Assembly: GCA_900753165.1 (NCBI GenBank) | Contig: CAADYC010000044.1 | Location: forward strand, 1-14,537 | Reading direction: 5' to 3' | Source: Clostridia bacterium | Lineage (GTDB): Bacteria > Bacillota > Clostridia > TANB77 > CAG-508 | Length of the DNA: 14,537 bases | In this document: positions 6,632 to 14,537 of the stretch, piece by piece | Layout of the letters: the number at the start of each line of letters is the position of its first letter | How positions within the stretch are numbered: the stretch's first letter is position 1 | Notes under the pieces: model-generated | The model's database searches: none | The model's input: the letters and a program-made list of their open reading frames with translations, nothing else | Told to the model about the DNA's origin: nothing | Program-made: the position numbers and the translations under genes

Positions 6632-7855
6632 CTATTTTATAAGTTGAACATAATTTAAAATATTAAACACAAGTGAAACCACCAAAATTCCAGCAACAAC
6701 CAACATAATCTTAGAATTATTTTCGATATTTAACTCTTTATATAAAACATCATATTTAGTCTTAATCTCACTATACAATCTATCCAACTCAAAAGTTTTA
6801 CCCAAAATATAATTTATCTTAGACCCAACCTCATCTTCAGTCACATCCAAAATCCAAATATTTCTAGTAAATTCAATAAATTTCTTTCTAGCACTCTTCA
6901 AATTTGAACCTTTTTTAAATTCCACTTCAAGTTTTTTCAAATAAATTTTTTTATACAAATTCAAAATATATGTATAAAAATACTCATTTTCAAACTTATC
7001 TGGTAATTCTGTAAAATTGTTTATATCACTACTAGAAGTAAATAAAACAACACCCTGTTTTGTAAAACCAAACTTAGCATATTTCCACTCAGAAAATTGA
7101 GTAGCTTCATTTTTATCTAAATCTACTGAATTATCTGCTGGTAAAAAATTTGCATATTTATTGAAATTATATTCTATATTTTCAAATTTTTTATTTACAT
7201 TCCACGCTTCTCTATCTATACACACATATGAATATGTCAAAAATTTTTGAGTATCTATATCAAGTTTCATTGTTTCCAAATCAGAACCTGTAATTCCTTT
7301 AATAAATTCTGTTAATTTATTAACATTATCAAAAGTGCTAGTTTGTAAATATATTTTGTCATAATTATTTAAAGTATTTTCTTGATTTATCTCTCTAAAT
7401 TTATAATTAAAATTCAATACATCTGAAAAACTATTGCTTTCTTCAATATTTGTTTTCATTGTAAAAAAACATATTCCTGTGTTAAAACATATAACTTCTA
7501 TTTTTCTAACATTAAAAAATATTCCTTTTTCTTCTGCTTTTCCTTGTATATCTTCTTTTAATTTATACTCAAAAATTGTACATGGATATTTACTCAAAAC
7601 CGCTGATTTTGTATCATCCGGTAATTCTTCCAATCTTTCTAATTTTGCACCTGAATGTGAAAAACTTGTAAAAAGATATTCACGTGTCTTAGGTGAAAAA
7701 TAATTATATAAATCTAAATCTTTATTTTTTTGAAATACCTTTAATAAAAATCTATTATCTCTTATTAAACTTAATAAATATTTTTGATATTTACTTTCCT
7801 TTACAACAAAAGGATGTATAAAATATGTATATTGGTAGTTTGTCTTTAGTTCCAT
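6632..7855 (-). CDS. tail-anchored protein of unknown function
   Basis: The product has 407 residues and I do not recognise the family with confidence. It has no signal peptide. A single hydrophobic segment lies at the very C-terminus (about 383-402, MLVVAGILVVSLVFNIL), leaving only a few residues beyond it, so the roughly 380-residue body should face the cytoplasm. Just before the anchor lies a long, charged, probably helical stretch (about 340-380). The body is rich in Tyr, Phe, Asn and Lys with mixed alpha/beta character. A long-helix-then-membrane ending recalls CorA-like proteins, but only one membrane segment is present and there is no GMN motif, so I do not call it a transporter. Binding-site support for the ATG is only fair (GGAA at 8-12 bases). 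It lies 99 bases after the WG-repeat gene with no terminator between, so it is probably co-transcribed. Confidence 0.7.
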   Translation of the reverse strand: MELKTNYQYTYFIHPFVVKESKYQKYLLSLIRDNRFLLKVFQKNKDLDLYNYFSPKTREYLFTSFSHSGAKLERLEELPDDTKSAVLSKYPCTIFEYKLKEDIQGKAEEKGIFFNVRKIEVICFNTGICFFTMKTNIEESNSFSDVLNFNYKFREINQENTLNNYDKIYLQTSTFDNVNKLTEFIKGITGSDLETMKLDIDTQKFLTYSYVCIDREAWNVNKKFENIEYNFNKYANFLPADNSVDLDKNEATQFSEWKYAKFGFTKQGVVLFTSSSDINNFTELPDKFENEYFYTYILNLYKKIYLKKLEVEFKKGSNLKSARKKFIEFTRNIWILDVTEDEVGSKINYILGKTFELDRLYSEIKTKYDVLYKELNIENNSKIMLVVAGILVVSLVFNILNYVQLIK

Positions 7856-7954
7856 TTTTTATTCCGTTCCCTTCTCTTTAACAAAAAATCACATTACACT
7901 ATTTAAGTAATTTTGAATTTTGTATCATATGTATCATTTGTTATATAATTTTTA

Positions 7955-9478
7955 CTACAATTGATTATAATAATTCATATTAATATCACTACCCAAATGC
8001 CATCTTCCTATAAAATCAATTAATAAATAATCCTCTAAATTATAAGTTGGTTCTTGTACGACATTTCCTTTACCGTCAATACTTCCCCATTTTCCATCTT
8101 TTTTAACAGCCGCATAACCATAATCATTTTGTTCCATAGCATCATCATAAATATAATCCACAACAACTTTTCCAGTTTTATCAACAAAACCATATTTTCC
8201 ATCTTTTTTACTTAAAAATAATGTTCTAGATGTAAAAATATCAGATTCTTGTTTTTCTTCAAATTTAAAATTATAATATTTATAACCATCATCAACTTTT
8301 AATTTCAAATAGCCTTTACTTTCATTTAATTCTGATAAAATTCCAGATGCTTTTTCGTCTAAATTACTATTTAAAATCTTAGCATTAAAATTACTATCTT
8401 CTGCAACATATAAATCAGCCTTTTCACTAAAAGTTATTGAAGTATATTCAAATGGTAATTTTTCCTCTTTGCTACTATTTATTATTCCATATTTGCCGTC
8501 TTTACTTGCTATAAACATACCAACTTTTGTTTCTTTCAAGCTATCATATTGAGCATCTATTAACACTTCTCCATTTGTATTCATCACACCACATTTATTT
8601 GCTTTCATAAATATAACCGCATTTTCTTGATTAGCTAATATTTGTTTAATTGAATCAAATCCAGTTGTTAAAACATCTTCTCCTGCTTTATTTACAACTT
8701 TTTGTTTTCCTGAAACCGTAACAACATACATATCATTTCCATAAACTTTTTCAATTGAATCATATTTAGCCTCTAAAATTTGTGTATTTGAATAATCTAC
8801 AATTCCATATTTTCCACTATCATTTTTTACAATAAATCCTGATTTATTATCTTTTCCTAATACATCTATATCAGCATATTGAGCTTGTACAACTGTTTTA
8901 CCATCACCATCCACAATTCCATATTTACTGTCTTTTTTTACCTTGAATGAATTTTCTATTTCTGGTATTGCTGATATTTCATCATACTCAATTGGTATTA
9001 TTTCATTTCCAGTCAAATCTATCAAACCAATTTTACCATCTTTTTGCACTTTAAGTACATTTTGTTCATACCATAAATTACCGTCTTTATCTTGGTTTTG
9101 TATAGCTTCAACCTTATCATATTGTGTAAATATTTCCTGGTTTTTATCATTTAATACTTTTGTTTTGTAATCACCTGTATCATAATTAACATCATATGTG
9201 CAAATAAATACACCTAATTTTGAATTTGGTACTACTATCATTTCTCTATATGATGGGTCTATTACGTTGTTTCCTGTTGAATCTATTACTCCCCATTTGT
9301 TATCTTTATATGATGCAAAGTAATTTTTTGTTGTTATTTTTCCTGATGTTGTATCTTTGCTTAATAATCCTTTTATTATAAATATAAACATGATTATTAC
9401 TACTATTGCAATTACAACCGCAAATACTTTTTTCATGTTTAATTTTGGTTCTGAATCATATCTTCTTCCTCTACTCAT
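7955..9478 (-). CDS. membrane-anchored WG-repeat protein
   Basis: The product has 507 residues. A basic N-terminus (MSRGRRYD) and one hydrophobic segment (about 17-38) anchor it, with the rest probably outside the membrane. The body is built of about nine WG/KWG-type repeats, each near a K-[WYI]-G-[VIL]-[IV]-[DN] core followed by an aromatic-Asp turn: around residues 61, 149, 185, 223, 259 (degenerate), 295, 329, 428 and 464. Such repeats are expected to form a solenoid or propeller-like scaffold; their molecular role is poorly defined. Between about 340 and 420 the repeats are too diverged to see. The start has AGGAGGG five bases upstream of the ATG and a good promoter before it. It follows spoIIE after a terminator, so it need not be part of sporulation. 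Confidence 0.88.
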   Translation of the reverse strand: MSRGRRYDSEPKLNMKKVFAVVIAIVVIIMFIFIIKGLLSKDTTSGKITTKNYFASYKDNKWGVIDSTGNNVIDPSYREMIVVPNSKLGVFICTYDVNYDTGDYKTKVLNDKNQEIFTQYDKVEAIQNQDKDGNLWYEQNVLKVQKDGKIGLIDLTGNEIIPIEYDEISAIPEIENSFKVKKDSKYGIVDGDGKTVVQAQYADIDVLGKDNKSGFIVKNDSGKYGIVDYSNTQILEAKYDSIEKVYGNDMYVVTVSGKQKVVNKAGEDVLTTGFDSIKQILANQENAVIFMKANKCGVMNTNGEVLIDAQYDSLKETKVGMFIASKDGKYGIINSSKEEKLPFEYTSITFSEKADLYVAEDSNFNAKILNSNLDEKASGILSELNESKGYLKLKVDDGYKYYNFKFEEKQESDIFTSRTLFLSKKDGKYGFVDKTGKVVVDYIYDDAMEQNDYGYAAVKKDGKWGSIDGKGNVVQEPTYNLEDYLLIDFIGRWHLGSDINMNYYNQL

Positions 9479-9507
9479 GTTTGCCCTCCTCTATTTTTTC
9501 TTCATAA

Positions 9508-9536
9508 AATATATCATATAATTGGGGTATTTTCAA
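9508..9536 (-). promoter_or_regulatory. sigma-A-like promoter of the WG-repeat gene
   Basis: On the minus strand TTGAAA (9531-9536) is separated by 17 bases from TATATT (9508-9513). Transcription should begin near 9501, about 22 bases before the start codon and just upstream of the AGGAGGG site. It lies immediately downstream of the spoIIE terminator, consistent with an independent transcription unit. Confidence 0.6.
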
Positions 9537-9545
9537 GGTATTTAA

Positions 9546-9577
9546 AAAAACAATATGATAAATTTCATATTGTTTTT
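9546..9577 (-). terminator. rho-independent terminator of spoIIE
   Basis: AAAAACAATATGA (9546-9558) and TCATATTGTTTTT (9565-9577) form a perfect 13-bp stem with a 6-base loop. On the minus strand a run of seven T follows. The spoIIE stop codon (9576-9578) overlaps the first arm of the hairpin. Confidence 0.85.
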
Positions 9578-12008
9578 ATGTCTTATCCAAAAATTTGCAA
9601 ACTACTACACTCATATCATCTTTAGCATTTCCGTAACCATTATCAATAGCCTCATTCAAAACCAAATCAGCAATCTTCTTAGTGTTATTAGTCTCAATAT
9701 CTTCAAGTAAATACTTAACCCACAATTCCTTATTTTTATACTCAACATTTGAATCCAAAATACCATCTGAGCACATAAGTAAAATCTCACCAGAAGAAAT
9801 ATCCCTATCAAAAGACTGCAAACTAGACTCATTAATAATACCAGCAGGAAGAGAATTAGCCTTAATAACTTGTACACTATTTTTAGACTTAATATATGTT
9901 GGACAAGCGCCACTTTTAATTAATTCCACATTTCCCTTATACAAATCAATAATAGCAATATCCAAAGTTGCAAAAATCTCCTCATTTTGATTAATCAAAC
10001 TTGAATTAATCAATTCTAGTGATGTTTTTTTATCAAAACCTGAAAGTAATAAATTTTCCAACATCTTCAATGCATTGCTACTACTTTGTCTAGCCTCCTC
10101 ACCAGAGCCCATACCATCACTTATAGCTACCAAATATTTTCCATCTTTCAATTTTATACTTAAAAAACTATCTCCAGAAATTCTACTATTAGTTTTAGTA
10201 ATTTCCGAATTTCCAATTGCCATAACAAATTTATCATCTGATAAGAAATTAAGTCTTGTCCCAATACTTGCCTCTTGATTTAAAACTATTTTCTCTTTTA
10301 AAACTTCTGTAAGTATTTTTTCTATATAATCAATATCAGTTATATTTGATTTTTCCATATATATTTCAACTAAAAATCTATCTTCTCTTTGTATAGAAAT
10401 TTCTTGAATTTCTATATCTTTTTGCTTTAACAATTCAACAATTTGTTTTTTCTGATTAGTAAATTGTTCTTCATTTTTTATATTTTTTTCTATATTTTCA
10501 GCTATATTTGAAATTGCTCTAGACACACCTTGTAACTGTGTTTCTATATTTCTTTTATTTTCTTCAAATTTCTTTTGCCATACAAAATTTGACTTACTAA
10601 TTTTATATGACATATTAATAACTCTTACCATTTGAGCAATATTTTCTTCCAAAAATTCGCTTATTTTTTTATCATCAAATCCAACTATGAAACTATTACA
10701 TTTTGCAAAAATCTCTAACAATAACTCCCTTGTCATCTCTTGCTTATCTATTAATACTTTAAATATTTCATCAACTATTGGTCCATCTGTCTTTGAAATA
10801 TCTTCATATAACATATTATTTTCATACCCATTTAAGTTATCTAACAATTCTGAAATAAATATTTCTTTATTAGATTGAACTGGTATTTTTTCAAGTTCCG
10901 CTTCTTGTGTTTTATATGTTTTAGCCATTTCTTGAATTGTATCAGAAACATTATTTAATCTCTCAGCAGTTTCTTTACTTTTATTTAAAGCTCTATCTGG
11001 AAATACAGGTAACAACTTAGAATTGCCAACAAATTCTTTAATATTTATCTGTACTGATTTTGGTACTGCCAACAATCCAATTGATGCAATTAAAATTTCT
11101 TTAAAATGTATCAGTTCAACCGTATATCCATTAGAAACATATGCCAAAACAATATTTCCTAAACAAAATCCTATTATTACACCTAATTTACCAAATTTAT
11201 TTAATATTCCTGCAATCATCCCAGAAATAGCATATGCTGCAACCATAATTGGTTCTGATGATGTTATAACACCAAGCGTAACCCCTATTGTAACACCAGC
11301 TGTTGTCCCCACTAATACACCATTTTTCCATCCTAAAATCAAAACTATTAATATACTTAAAATATTTCTAATTGAAAAACCTAAAACACTTAAATCCCCA
11401 AATGCTCCTACTGATATTGCAAGCATTAAACTTGCTCCTAAAATTTCCTCAATTGAAAATGCTTTTGTTTCTCCAAAATCTCTAAATACTATTATAGAAT
11501 TTACAAATATTTTATAAAATACTATTGTTATTATTGAAAAACATATTATTGATAAAATATCATATAAAGTAAATCCTGACATTCCTACTTTTGCTAATTG
11601 GATTATAAGTGTTGATATAAATATGTTTTTAGTCAAATTTACTTTTTCATTTCTTTCATCATCATTGTATTTTGGTTTTATTATATACATTGTTACTATT
11701 AATACCAATGCTGTTAATATGTATGTTAATGCTCCACTTATTCCAAATTTTATTGCATTACCTATAATGGCAAAAACAACTATCCCTAGTAATGGAACTG
11801 AATTTGAAATGCATGCTCCTAACATACTTATGCTAAATGGTGAAAGTTCTCCTGTTATCCCTACCATTGATATCATTAATGATATTGCATATATTGGTAT
11901 GTTTTTTATTGAAAATACATTTGCAAATATATCTGTTTTCTTTTTTTCTTTTTTATCTTCTTTGTAATTTTGATTGTCTATTGCGCTTTCATTTATATTT
12001 TGAAACAT
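9576..12008 (-). CDS. spoIIE: stage II sporulation protein E, membrane PP2C-type phosphatase
   Basis: The product has 810 residues, close to the family's usual 800-830. SpoIIE sits at the polar septum and dephosphorylates the anti-anti-sigma factor SpoIIAA, which frees sigma-F and starts forespore gene expression. About ten membrane segments occupy roughly residues 35-325, a helical regulatory region about 330-585, and the PP2C phosphatase domain about 590-805. The phosphatase motifs are intact: SGDSF (611-615), AISDGMGSGEEA (about 628-639), MCSDGILD (about 745-752) and the late metal-binding AKDDMSVVV (about 795-803). The ATG at 12008 is preferred because AGAGGTG lies six bases upstream. A GTG three codons earlier (12017) would sit within that site. 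It stands alone with its own terminator, so the window encodes a sporulating organism but no other sporulation gene is visible here. Confidence 0.97.
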   Translation of the reverse strand: MFQNINESAIDNQNYKEDKKEKKKTDIFANVFSIKNIPIYAISLMISMVGITGELSPFSISMLGACISNSVPLLGIVVFAIIGNAIKFGISGALTYILTALVLIVTMYIIKPKYNDDERNEKVNLTKNIFISTLIIQLAKVGMSGFTLYDILSIICFSIITIVFYKIFVNSIIVFRDFGETKAFSIEEILGASLMLAISVGAFGDLSVLGFSIRNILSILIVLILGWKNGVLVGTTAGVTIGVTLGVITSSEPIMVAAYAISGMIAGILNKFGKLGVIIGFCLGNIVLAYVSNGYTVELIHFKEILIASIGLLAVPKSVQINIKEFVGNSKLLPVFPDRALNKSKETAERLNNVSDTIQEMAKTYKTQEAELEKIPVQSNKEIFISELLDNLNGYENNMLYEDISKTDGPIVDEIFKVLIDKQEMTRELLLEIFAKCNSFIVGFDDKKISEFLEENIAQMVRVINMSYKISKSNFVWQKKFEENKRNIETQLQGVSRAISNIAENIEKNIKNEEQFTNQKKQIVELLKQKDIEIQEISIQREDRFLVEIYMEKSNITDIDYIEKILTEVLKEKIVLNQEASIGTRLNFLSDDKFVMAIGNSEITKTNSRISGDSFLSIKLKDGKYLVAISDGMGSGEEARQSSSNALKMLENLLLSGFDKKTSLELINSSLINQNEEIFATLDIAIIDLYKGNVELIKSGACPTYIKSKNSVQVIKANSLPAGIINESSLQSFDRDISSGEILLMCSDGILDSNVEYKNKELWVKYLLEDIETNNTKKIADLVLNEAIDNGYGNAKDDMSVVVCKFLDKT

Positions 12009-12360
12009 CCTTACCACCTCTTAAACTTTTATAGCATCATTTTACTACTTGTCCTTAGTATTTTTTGTCTTTTTTAGAAAGTGATTCAAAAAAAGTTTTT
12101 TACATTTTGTGATATATAATTTATTTTTTCCTTATTATTTATCTATTTATGCTTTATATTCTATTATAATTTGGTGAATTTTGCAATATATTTTCAGTTT
12201 TAGTTTTATTTTTTAATTCTTAAATGTTACTTCACAGTATAGCAAAATATATATTTGAAATAATTTATAAACTATGAATTATAACTCTTAAATTTTACAT
12301 TTTTCAATTATAATATAAAAAGAACACTCTTTTTCAAGAATGTTCTTTTATATTAATATA
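12009..12360. other. non-coding region upstream of spoIIE
   Basis: No coding frame is supported over these 352 very AT-rich bases. The right end (12318-12349) is the terminator of the surface-protein gene. A weak candidate promoter for spoIIE on the minus strand is TTGCAA (12181-12186), 17 bases, TAGAAT (12158-12163), giving a leader of about 140 bases. spoIIE in studied sporulators is Spo0A-controlled. Only partial TGTC cores (near 12041 and 12066) are seen here, and they do not match the 0A box well enough to call. Confidence 0.5.
12318..12349 (-). terminator. rho-independent terminator of the surface-protein gene
   Basis: AAAAGAACA (12318-12326) pairs with TGTTCTTTT (12341-12349). After one C/A mismatch, TCTT (12328-12331) pairs with AAGA (12336-12339) around a four-base loop. 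On the minus strand a T-run follows. It lies 12 bases past the stop codon at 12361. Confidence 0.8.
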
Positions 12361-14537
12361 CTATTTATTTTTTCCTATAACAAATTTCTTAATAAGAAAT
12401 ACTCCACCACCTAGTAAAACAATCATTGTAATTCCTATCACTATAGGTAATACATAATTTTTATTTTCACCAGTACTTGGCATAATAGTAATTCTCTCAG
12501 AGTTAGAAGTATTGAAAGATTTCAAATTATCTTTATCTAAAGTAACCTTAACAGGTGTACCAGTATTATCTCCTTTACCCTTCTTAGTTTCAGTTGTCTC
12601 TACCTTATTATTAAATTCATTATCATCAGTACTTGTTAACAATTTAGATGTTTGTAAATAAACTGTTGCAGTTTTACCTGGTTCTAAGTAAGTACTAGAC
12701 AAATCTTTTGTTACATATGCCTTTATTGTATTTAAATATGTCTTATCATCTTTCTTAGAAACATTATAATCACTTGCATAATTTTCGTCTGCAACATCCC
12801 ATTTTGTTGTATTATCATTTATTTGTGATAATCTACCATCTACATAATCAAGAACTTGTGTTGGAGATACTGTAACTAATTTAGCTCCTGTTGTGTCTCC
12901 ATATTTATAATATTTCTCAGATGTATAATCTAATTCACCATTATTTGATACTGTAATAGTATATCTTACTTCCATTGTAGCACCTTCGATTAATTCATTA
13001 TCCATTTCTGTTTTAATTAATCCATCTGGTCCTAATTGTGGGAATATTGTATTTGCATGAGTTCCTGTTACTTTACCATCTTTAATCTCAACATTTACTA
13101 GCACTTGACCATTTGCTAATGTTATTTTATATCCAGATACTTGTTTTGCTATATTTAATTGTTGTAAAGGTCTTTGTACAATACCAAAATCTACATTTGA
13201 AATAGTAAATACTACTTCATTTTTAGTACCATCTGTAATTGTTGTTGGATATTCTACACTTATTTCAATTGCTGGTGTTGCTGAATCCATTTTTGTTATA
13301 AATGAACCATCATTATTTTTATAAGCATTAGCAATTCTATCTTCTAGTGTATTTTTTCCGGCATCTTTGTCTTTATCATAGTTTGTCATTTGAGCATCTA
13401 TTGCTTTTCTAGTTTCAAAATTATCTATTGCATCATTTGCTCTATAATTTACACTAATGATATCATCATTATTTTCTGAACCTCTATACCAGTATTGATT
13501 TCCTTGTGTTATTGGTGTTCTATTTTGATTATAGATTGTTCCTTTATAATATTGTACTTTATATGTCTCATTTCCCCAAATATATCTTACTTCATATTTT
13601 CCTGGTACAAATCCTTGGAAACTAAAGTTACCATTTTCATCTGTATAAGTTTTTGCATCTGTTGCTTCATTTCTCTTATTATATAATTTAGCAACATTTC
13701 CAGTTTCAAGGTCAATTAATTGTACTTCTACATCTTTAGTTTTTATAACTTCTTCTTTAGATGTATCATATACTCCATCGCCTTCTCTTTTTTCTCCAGA
13801 ATATACTTTATCACTTTCTTTATTTGTACCATCAACAAATACAGTTCCTTCTATAGCTCTTGCATTTGTAAGTTCTAACTCAAATGTACGAGCTGCATCT
13901 GTATCATCTTCATAAGAGTTTACATTTCCAGGTATTGCATTTCCTGGTACTGAATCTACATCTAATACAGCTAATGGATTAGTTGTTCCATCTTTAAATG
14001 TTGTATATGAGTTTATTTCAACAACATTATTCATTAATATTGTTCCATTATTTTCTTTGCTATTTACTAAATCTAATACACCTTTTTCATTTACTTTAAA
14101 TTGTAAATAAATATATTTTGTTTCTCCTGAATTTACATATGAATCTACATTTATTACATATTTTGTATATTCATTATATGCACTTTCTGAAGCTACATTT
14201 CCTCTATTAGTTTCACTAACTATATCGCTACTACTCATATATGTATTACCATCTATTGATGTTCCTACACTTATTAATGACATTCTGTTATCACAGTAAT
14301 CAACTATACTATTTATTTTGCCATTATATGTTGATTCATTTCTTAATGCTATTTTATATGTTAGATATATTCCTAATTTATTTGATGAGTTTACTGTATC
14401 ATAATATGCATCTGATGTATATATTGCTCTTTTATATGTTCCATTATCATTTTGGAATTTTACACCTACATTAGTAAATGCTTCTTCATCAATTTCATCA
14501 CCTGAATATCTCTTTGTTCCATATTTATAAACATGTG
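12361..14537 (-). CDS. large sortase-anchored surface protein, 5' end outside the window
   Basis: The frame is open from the window edge: 84 residues are readable upstream of the Met at 14283 (for example TKRYSGDEIDEEAF). That Met is therefore internal and 724 residues of the C-terminal part are visible. Counting from the Met: beta-rich segments, then an SdrD-B/CNA-B-like domain (about 143-250, EGTVFVDGTN, TYTDENGNFSF, FVPGKYEVRYIW), further beta-sandwich segments with DUF11-like conserved stretches (MEVRYTITVSNNGELD; LEPGKTATVYLQTS), and a sorting signal: MPSTG (about 603-607), a hydrophobic segment and a basic tail (KKFVIGKNK). It should be exported and covalently attached to the wall as a stalk-like adhesin. 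This is inferred from architecture; no ligand is known. Met in place of Leu in the sorting motif is unusual. A terminator follows. The promoter and signal peptide lie beyond 14537. Confidence 0.88.
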   Translation of the reverse strand, partial: HVYKYGTKRYSGDEIDEEAFTNVGVKFQNDNGTYKRAIYTSDAYYDTVNSSNKLGIYLTYKIALRNESTYNGKINSIVDYCDNRMSLISVGTSIDGNTYMSSSDIVSETNRGNVASESAYNEYTKYVINVDSYVNSGETKYIYLQFKVNEKGVLDLVNSKENNGTILMNNVVEINSYTTFKDGTTNPLAVLDVDSVPGNAIPGNVNSYEDDTDAARTFELELTNARAIEGTVFVDGTNKESDKVYSGEKREGDGVYDTSKEEVIKTKDVEVQLIDLETGNVAKLYNKRNEATDAKTYTDENGNFSFQGFVPGKYEVRYIWGNETYKVQYYKGTIYNQNRTPITQGNQYWYRGSENNDDIISVNYRANDAIDNFETRKAIDAQMTNYDKDKDAGKNTLEDRIANAYKNNDGSFITKMDSATPAIEISVEYPTTITDGTKNEVVFTISNVDFGIVQRPLQQLNIAKQVSGYKITLANGQVLVNVEIKDGKVTGTHANTIFPQLGPDGLIKTEMDNELIEGATMEVRYTITVSNNGELDYTSEKYYKYGDTTGAKLVTVSPTQVLDYVDGRLSQINDNTTKWDVADENYASDYNVSKKDDKTYLNTIKAYVTKDLSSTYLEPGKTATVYLQTSKLLTSTDDNEFNNKVETTETKKGKGDNTGTPVKVTLDKDNLKSFNTSNSERITIMPSTGENKNYVLPIVIGITMIVLLGGGVFLIKKFVIGKNK
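12469..12483 (-). other. MPSTG sortase-type sorting motif
   Basis: Codons for Met-Pro-Ser-Thr-Gly are followed by Glu-Asn-Lys, a hydrophobic stretch of about 20 residues and a basic tail at the protein's end. The position and tripartite layout match a cell-wall sorting signal with Met at the first position. Confidence 0.75.

Noticed and set aside
7921..7937. Direct repeat TGTATCATA/TGTATCAT downstream of the WG-repeat gene
   Set aside because: There are two short copies only, no promoter is clearly associated, and it is too weak to call an operator.
6580..9556. Shared string AAAAACAATAT between the 6460-6599 element arm and the spoIIE terminator
   Set aside because: It is an 11-base A/T-rich match without further similarity, explained by composition.
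11023..11517. 164-residue open frame on the plus strand
   Set aside because: It is antisense to the membrane segments of spoIIE, has no ribosome site, and its composition (Pro/Ile/Thr) mirrors the opposite strand.
12036..12080. Spo0A boxes upstream of spoIIE
   Set aside because: Only the TGTC half of the consensus is present at each site. In such AT-rich DNA this is not above chance.

Overview
The window is AT-rich bacterial DNA with short intergenic gaps, strong GGAGG-type ribosome binding sites and sigma-A-like promoters. A full-length SpoIIE (sporulation phosphatase) and two proteins carrying sortase-type sorting signals point to a Gram-positive, endospore-forming Bacillota, most likely class Clostridia. 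The species cannot be named from the sequence. I see no rRNA, tRNA, CRISPR array or recognisable transposase.

Layout, left to right. (1) 1-243 is non-coding and holds several small hairpins plus a rho-independent terminator for the leftward unit that follows. (2) 244-3454 (minus) is a two-gene unit: a large secreted/surface protein (cohesin-like domain, 13-residue repeats, INTERNAL LPKTG sorting signal, second hydrophobic segment, dockerin, Ig-like domains, coiled coil), then a small membrane-anchored protein. (3) A divergent promoter region (3455-3653) separates it from lemA and htpX (plus), a membrane protein and a membrane zinc protease often found near each other. (4) htpX and tatD converge on one shared bidirectional hairpin. 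acpS-tatD (minus) is a short housekeeping operon. (5) 6460-6599, just upstream of acpS, is a compact, GC-richer, highly structured element bounded by a perfect 20-bp inverted repeat. It is unexplained. (6) 6632-7855 and 7955-9478 (minus) encode a tail-anchored protein of unknown function and a membrane-anchored WG-repeat protein with its own promoter. (7) 9576-12008 (minus) is spoIIE with its own terminator. (8) 12009-12360 is non-coding. (9) 12361-14537 (minus) is the 3' part of a large surface-protein gene ending in an MPSTG-type sorting signal. Its reading frame is open to the window edge, so the gene is cut off at its 5' end.

Functionally the window mixes cell-envelope display (two sortase-signal proteins, the WG-repeat protein, the small anchored protein), membrane quality control (HtpX, LemA), lipid/carrier-protein housekeeping (AcpS), nucleic-acid housekeeping (TatD) and sporulation (SpoIIE). 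The two features most worth a second look are the internally sorted cohesin/dockerin polypeptide, which sortase may cut into a wall-attached half and a membrane-held half, and the structured inverted-repeat element in front of acpS.
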